DNA of 8,279 nt from Methanomassiliicoccaceae archaeon (GTDB lineage: Archaea; Thermoplasmatota; Thermoplasmata; Methanomassiliicoccales; Methanomethylophilaceae). A program made the position numbers and the translations under genes. Within the stretch, counting starts at the first letter, position 1. The number at the start of each line of letters is the position of its first letter. The notes below the pieces were generated by a model. It was not told where the DNA came from and ran no database searches. It was given only the letters and a program-made list of their open reading frames with translations. The DNA is taken from contig WRKC01000067.1 of assembly GCA_009778275.1 (NCBI GenBank), forward strand, positions 1-8,279. Direction: 5' to 3'. Below, in pieces: positions 6,342 to 8,279 of this stretch.

Positions 6342-7007
6342 ATGAGAAGACTATTGCAGGATCTCAGATCGGTGACCGCCTCGGTCACCGAGATGGGAGA
6401 ACTGGTGGCGGACATGCTGGAGGAGGCGGTGGATGCACTGCTCAACTCCGACATGGAGCAGGCGGAACTGGTGATAGAGAAGTACGACAGGGTCGCATTC
6501 CTGGATTCTATGATCGAAGAGGAAGCGATGAGGATACTGATATTGTATCAGCCTATGGCCTCGGACATGAGGTTCGTGGCGACGGCGATGAAGATCATAA
6601 CGCATCTTGAGCGCATAGGAAAATACAGCAAGAACATCGCTAAAGCCTCCATTTATCTGAAGGACAGGCCGATGATATTCCGCATGGATGAGGTGCGCGA
6701 CATGTGTGAGGTCGCCGTGGAAATGGTGCGCGGCGTCGTCAACGCATTCGAGACGAAGAACATAGAGGGCCTCGAGGACTATAATACTCTGGACGATAAA
6801 CTGGATATCAGCAGGATAAAGGTCATAGACGGCAACATCAGTCATATGCGTGATGACCCCACATCCATAGAGGCGTACACTTACTATATCTCAGTCGCAA
6901 AATATCTGGAACGCGTCGGCGACAATGCGTGCAAGATCGCTGAGAAGATAATCTACATGGTCTCCGGAAAGCACATAGAGATAGGCGAGGAAAGGAGCAC
7001 CTTGTGA
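6342..7007 (+). CDS. phoU: Phosphate transport regulator PhoU
   Basis: PhoU is a cytoplasmic, all-helical protein that in bacteria restrains Pst transport and phosphate signalling when phosphate is abundant; the archaeal role is less well defined. The 221-residue product is the usual family length and consists of two three-helix PhoU bundles (about 5-108 and 113-215). The second bundle has a canonical metal-site motif, LERVGDNACKIAE (189-201). The first has LERIGKYSKNIAK (89-101), where lysine replaces the aspartate of EXXXD. YQPMASDMRFVATAMKI (69-85) is the conserved segment before the first motif. It starts at the ATG at 6342, 4 nt after the pstB stop, with GGTGAT just upstream, so it is translationally coupled to pstB. 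It is the last gene of the pst operon and differs from the divergent AbrB-PhoU protein by lacking a DNA-binding domain, so it probably acts by protein contact. Confidence 0.95.
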   Translation: MRRLLQDLRSVTASVTEMGELVADMLEEAVDALLNSDMEQAELVIEKYDRVAFLDSMIEEEAMRILILYQPMASDMRFVATAMKIITHLERIGKYSKNIAKASIYLKDRPMIFRMDEVRDMCEVAVEMVRGVVNAFETKNIEGLEDYNTLDDKLDISRIKVIDGNISHMRDDPTSIEAYTYYISVAKYLERVGDNACKIAEKIIYMVSGKHIEIGEERSTL

Positions 7008-7033
7008 GATCTCCCGTGAAACCTCTTAACCAA

Positions 7034-7054
7034 CATTTCCATTTTTTTGAAATG
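7034..7054 (+). terminator. Probable terminator of the pst operon
   Basis: Seven consecutive T residues (7042-7048) lie 35 nt after the phoU stop codon, flanked by the inverted arms CATTTC (7034-7039) and GAAATG (7049-7054). T-runs are enough for termination by archaeal RNA polymerase. The next gene on this strand is nearly 300 bp away, and a convergent tRNA gene lies in between. Confidence 0.5.
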
Positions 7055-7091
7055 AATACGTTTGTCAATCTGGGATATAGTAGTTGTAAGG

Positions 7092-7174
7092 CGCCGAGAG
7101 GGAGATTCGAACTCCCGAGGGAAGATCCCACGAGCTTTCCAGGCTCGCGCCGTACCGGGCTAGACTATCTCGGC
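7092..7174 (-). tRNA. tRNA-Ser(GGA)
   Basis: The minus strand folds into a complete class II tRNA of 83 nt. The acceptor is GCCGAGA paired with TCTCGGC, followed by a G discriminator. The D-stem is GTC/GGC around TAGCCCGGTAC. The anticodon stem is CGAGC/GCTCG around the loop CTGGAAA, giving anticodon GGA, which reads UCC and UCU serine codons. The 14-nt long variable arm is TGGGATCTTCCCTC with a four-base stem, as expected for serine. The T-arm is GGGAG/CTCCC around TTCGAAT. The CCA end is not encoded (the next bases are CCT), so it must be added enzymatically. A GC-rich inverted repeat brackets the gene and overlaps the acceptor stem. No intron is visible. Confidence 0.96.
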
Positions 7175-7301
7175 TCGGCGCCTACAAACTTCTTCCTGAA
7201 TTAATACCTTTCTGAATTTTATCGGGTTTTGACAAATTTCCCCCTGCAGCGGAATCGACAACAGATCCGTGTAAAAATGGGACTGCGATGCGGATGTAGG
7301 G

Positions 7302-7309
7302 AATTAATA
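7302..7309 (+). promoter_or_regulatory. Possible TATA box of nadE
   Basis: AATTAATA is centred about 25-26 bp before the ATG at 7331, the distance expected for a leaderless transcript starting at that codon. The 7185-7330 gap otherwise shows only AT-rich stretches and no recognised RNA or repeat. Confidence 0.4.
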
Positions 7310-7330
7310 CAGGAAGGACCATGCAGAGGC

Positions 7331-8128
7331 ATGGCCGGCAGGACGCTTCACAAGATCACGAAGGAAGATATCGACGCCATAGTCGATTTTATCAAGAAGA
7401 CTGTGGAAGAAGCCGGATGCAAAGGCCTCGTTGTTGGCATGAGTGGAGGTCTGGATTCCGCTGTGACAACGAAACTCTGCGCCGAAGCTATCGGAGCCGG
7501 GAAGATAATGAATATCTTCATGCCGTCGGTGGTCACGCCGCCGTCGGATTATATCCTGACCAAGGACCTGTGCAGATCCTGGGGAACTGACTACAAGGTG
7601 ATAGATGTGCAGCCTGCGATAAACACCTTTACGGGGATGCTGTTCTCGAACATCGAGGCGCCGCTGGAAAAAGGGAACATCACGGCAAGATGCAGGATGA
7701 TCATCCTGTACAACAGGGCAAAGAAGATGGACTACTTAGTTGCCGGCACATCAAACAGGAGCGAGTACATGATGGGGTACTTCACCAAATTCGGCGACGG
7801 TGCGTCAGACATCGTGCCGATAATAGGCCTCTATAAGACCCAGGTGCGGCAGGCAGCGGAGCTGATGGGCATACCCAAAGAGATCATCGGGAAGGTCCCC
7901 ACCGCAGGCCTGTGGGAAGGGCAGACGGATGAAGAGGAAATGGGTATAACCTACAGGGACCTGGACATAGTGCTCAACGGGATAGCGTTCGGGCAGTCAG
8001 ACACGGAAATATCCGAGGGTGTTGAGATCGGTGTTCAGAAGATCTCGGAAGTGAGGGGGCAGGTTGAGATAATGAAGCACAAAAGATCTCTCGCCGCGCG
8101 GCCGGACACAATGTTCAACGACCCTTGA
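7331..8128 (+). CDS. nadE: NH3-dependent NAD+ synthetase
   Basis: NadE catalyses the last step of NAD biosynthesis: it adenylates nicotinic acid adenine dinucleotide with ATP and amidates it. The 265-residue product has the PP-loop motif SGGLDSAV (38-45), GNITARCRM (115-123), GTSNRSEYMMGYFTKFGDGASD (139-160), and KVPTAGLWEGQTDEEEMG (188-205) closing the active site, with KHKR (249-252) near the C-terminus. There is no N-terminal glutaminase (nitrilase) domain, so ammonia, free or channelled from elsewhere, is the expected nitrogen donor. The frame is open back to a TTG at 7229, but those 34 residues are unlike the family. The ATG at 7331 is favoured by the start of the family alignment and by a TATA-like element 25 bp upstream. 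It appears to be a single-gene unit with no functional link to its neighbours. Confidence 0.95.
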   Translation: MAGRTLHKITKEDIDAIVDFIKKTVEEAGCKGLVVGMSGGLDSAVTTKLCAEAIGAGKIMNIFMPSVVTPPSDYILTKDLCRSWGTDYKVIDVQPAINTFTGMLFSNIEAPLEKGNITARCRMIILYNRAKKMDYLVAGTSNRSEYMMGYFTKFGDGASDIVPIIGLYKTQVRQAAELMGIPKEIIGKVPTAGLWEGQTDEEEMGITYRDLDIVLNGIAFGQSDTEISEGVEIGVQKISEVRGQVEIMKHKRSLAARPDTMFNDP

Positions 8129-8164
8129 TATTCTCTGCCGCAAGCGGATCGTTGCCAAGAGGCG

Positions 8165-8171
8165 AAATAAC
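8165..8171 (+). promoter_or_regulatory. Possible TATA box of the repeat-encoding gene
   Basis: AAATAAC is centred 24 bp before the ATG at 8192, the same distance as the TATA box of the AbrB-PhoU gene from its ATG, and would give a leaderless message. It is a weak match to the TATA consensus; only the spacing supports it. Confidence 0.25.
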
Positions 8172-8191
8172 ACTGCATTACAGTAAAGGGC

Positions 8192-8279
8192 ATGTTCGGA
8201 AAACGCAGTGAAACCGTCAAAAACATGTTAGGAAAACGCAGTGAAACCGTCAAAAACATGTTAGGAAAACGCAGTGAAA
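8192..8279 (+). CDS. Hypothetical protein made of 11-residue repeats (N-terminal part, runs off right edge)
   Basis: I do not recognise this gene. From the ATG at 8192 the frame stays open to the window end (29 codons) and encodes M(F/L)GKRSETVKN repeated: two complete units and most of a third. Each unit is strongly charged, net basic (K, R, E, K), with a small hydrophobic patch from V, M and L where units join. This could form an amphipathic helix, but the pattern is too weak to call a coiled coil. The four codons before the ATG read T-V-K-G and resemble the T-V-K-N end of a unit using different codons, so a decayed unit may precede it; an in-frame stop lies at 8168-8170. There is no clear Shine-Dalgarno site, but a TATA-like element sits 24 bp upstream. 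It follows nadE by 63 nt. The total length is unknown, and the repeat could instead be non-coding. Confidence 0.4.
   Translation, partial: MFGKRSETVKNMLGKRSETVKNMLGKRSE
8192..8279. repeat. 33-bp direct tandem repeat, at least 2.7 copies, continuing past the window
   Basis: The units start at 8192, 8225 and 8258 with an exact 33-bp period and no spacers. Copies two and three are identical as far as seen; copy one differs by a single base (C in place of A at 8197). Near-identity implies recent expansion or homogenisation. The period equals 11 codons, so one strand may encode a peptide repeat. From the second copy on, each unit junction holds the palindrome AACATGTT. Confidence 0.95.

Noticed and set aside
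7004..7204. Plus-strand frame containing RGRFELPREDPTSFPGSRR
   Set aside because: This is the well-known false protein obtained by translating the antisense strand of a serine tRNA gene, with short flanks.
7229..7330. N-terminal extension of NadE (34 residues) from a TTG
   Set aside because: The residues are unlike the family and lack a ribosome site. A TATA-like element at 7302-7309 lies inside the extension.
7185..7330. Possible small RNA (C/D or H/ACA type) between the tRNA and nadE
   Set aside because: No convincing C, D or ACA boxes with proper spacing; only a weak CGGA/TCCG inverted repeat is present.
7321..7590. Plus-strand frame of 89 codons with a good purine-rich site (AGGAAGGA) before its ATG
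   Set aside because: It is out of frame with nadE and its translation is low-complexity and arginine-rich; the purine run more probably belongs to the nadE upstream region.
8035..8259. Minus-strand frame of 74 codons covering the repeat and the end of nadE
   Set aside because: More than half of it is antisense to nadE and no promoter is visible. The plus strand has a better placed start, though the repeat itself is open on both strands.
8192..8279. CRISPR array
   Set aside because: The 33-bp units follow each other directly with no unique spacers, so this is an ordinary tandem repeat.

Overview
The window looks archaeal, most likely from the Thermoplasmata and perhaps Methanomassiliicoccales; the lineage is an inference from style, not from a marker gene. 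The signs are TATA-box-like elements placed about 24-26 bp before start codons (which suggests leaderless messages), Shine-Dalgarno sites of the GAGGTGA type inside operons, a PhoU-family protein with an N-terminal SpoVT/AbrB DNA-binding domain, frequent AGG/AGA and ATA codons, and a class II tRNA-Ser whose CCA end is not encoded.

Layout. Positions 1-1441 (minus strand) hold a two-gene ABC exporter: an ATPase followed by an ABC-2 type permease that runs off the left edge. Positions 1605-2600 (minus) encode an AbrB-PhoU fusion regulator. It is divergent from a phosphate-uptake operon on the plus strand: pstS (2742-3602), a single long permease gene in which PstC and PstA are fused (3616-5559), pstB (from about 5591 to 6337) and a conventional phoU (6342-7007). 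A minus-strand tRNA-Ser(GGA) gene lies at 7092-7174, then nadE on the plus strand (7331-8128). The right edge enters a perfect 33-bp tandem repeat that reads as an 11-residue peptide repeat on the plus strand and continues past the window.

How the genes fit together. PstS captures phosphate outside the membrane, the fused PstCA supplies both membrane halves of the pore, and PstB supplies the paired ATPase subunits. PhoU, the last gene of the operon, is expected to damp transport or signalling when phosphate is plentiful. The divergent AbrB-PhoU protein joins a PhoU sensor fold to a DNA-binding fold. It is therefore a good candidate for the transcriptional switch, acting on the 141-bp AT-rich region between it and pstS, where an inverted repeat sits midway between two TATA boxes.

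The main points for follow-up are the PstC-PstA fusion with an extra two-helix linker, the candidate operator, the complementary loss of one EXXXD motif in each of the two PhoU proteins, a possible AUU start for pstB, the competing acceptor-stem pairing around the tRNA, and the 33-bp repeat gene at the right edge.
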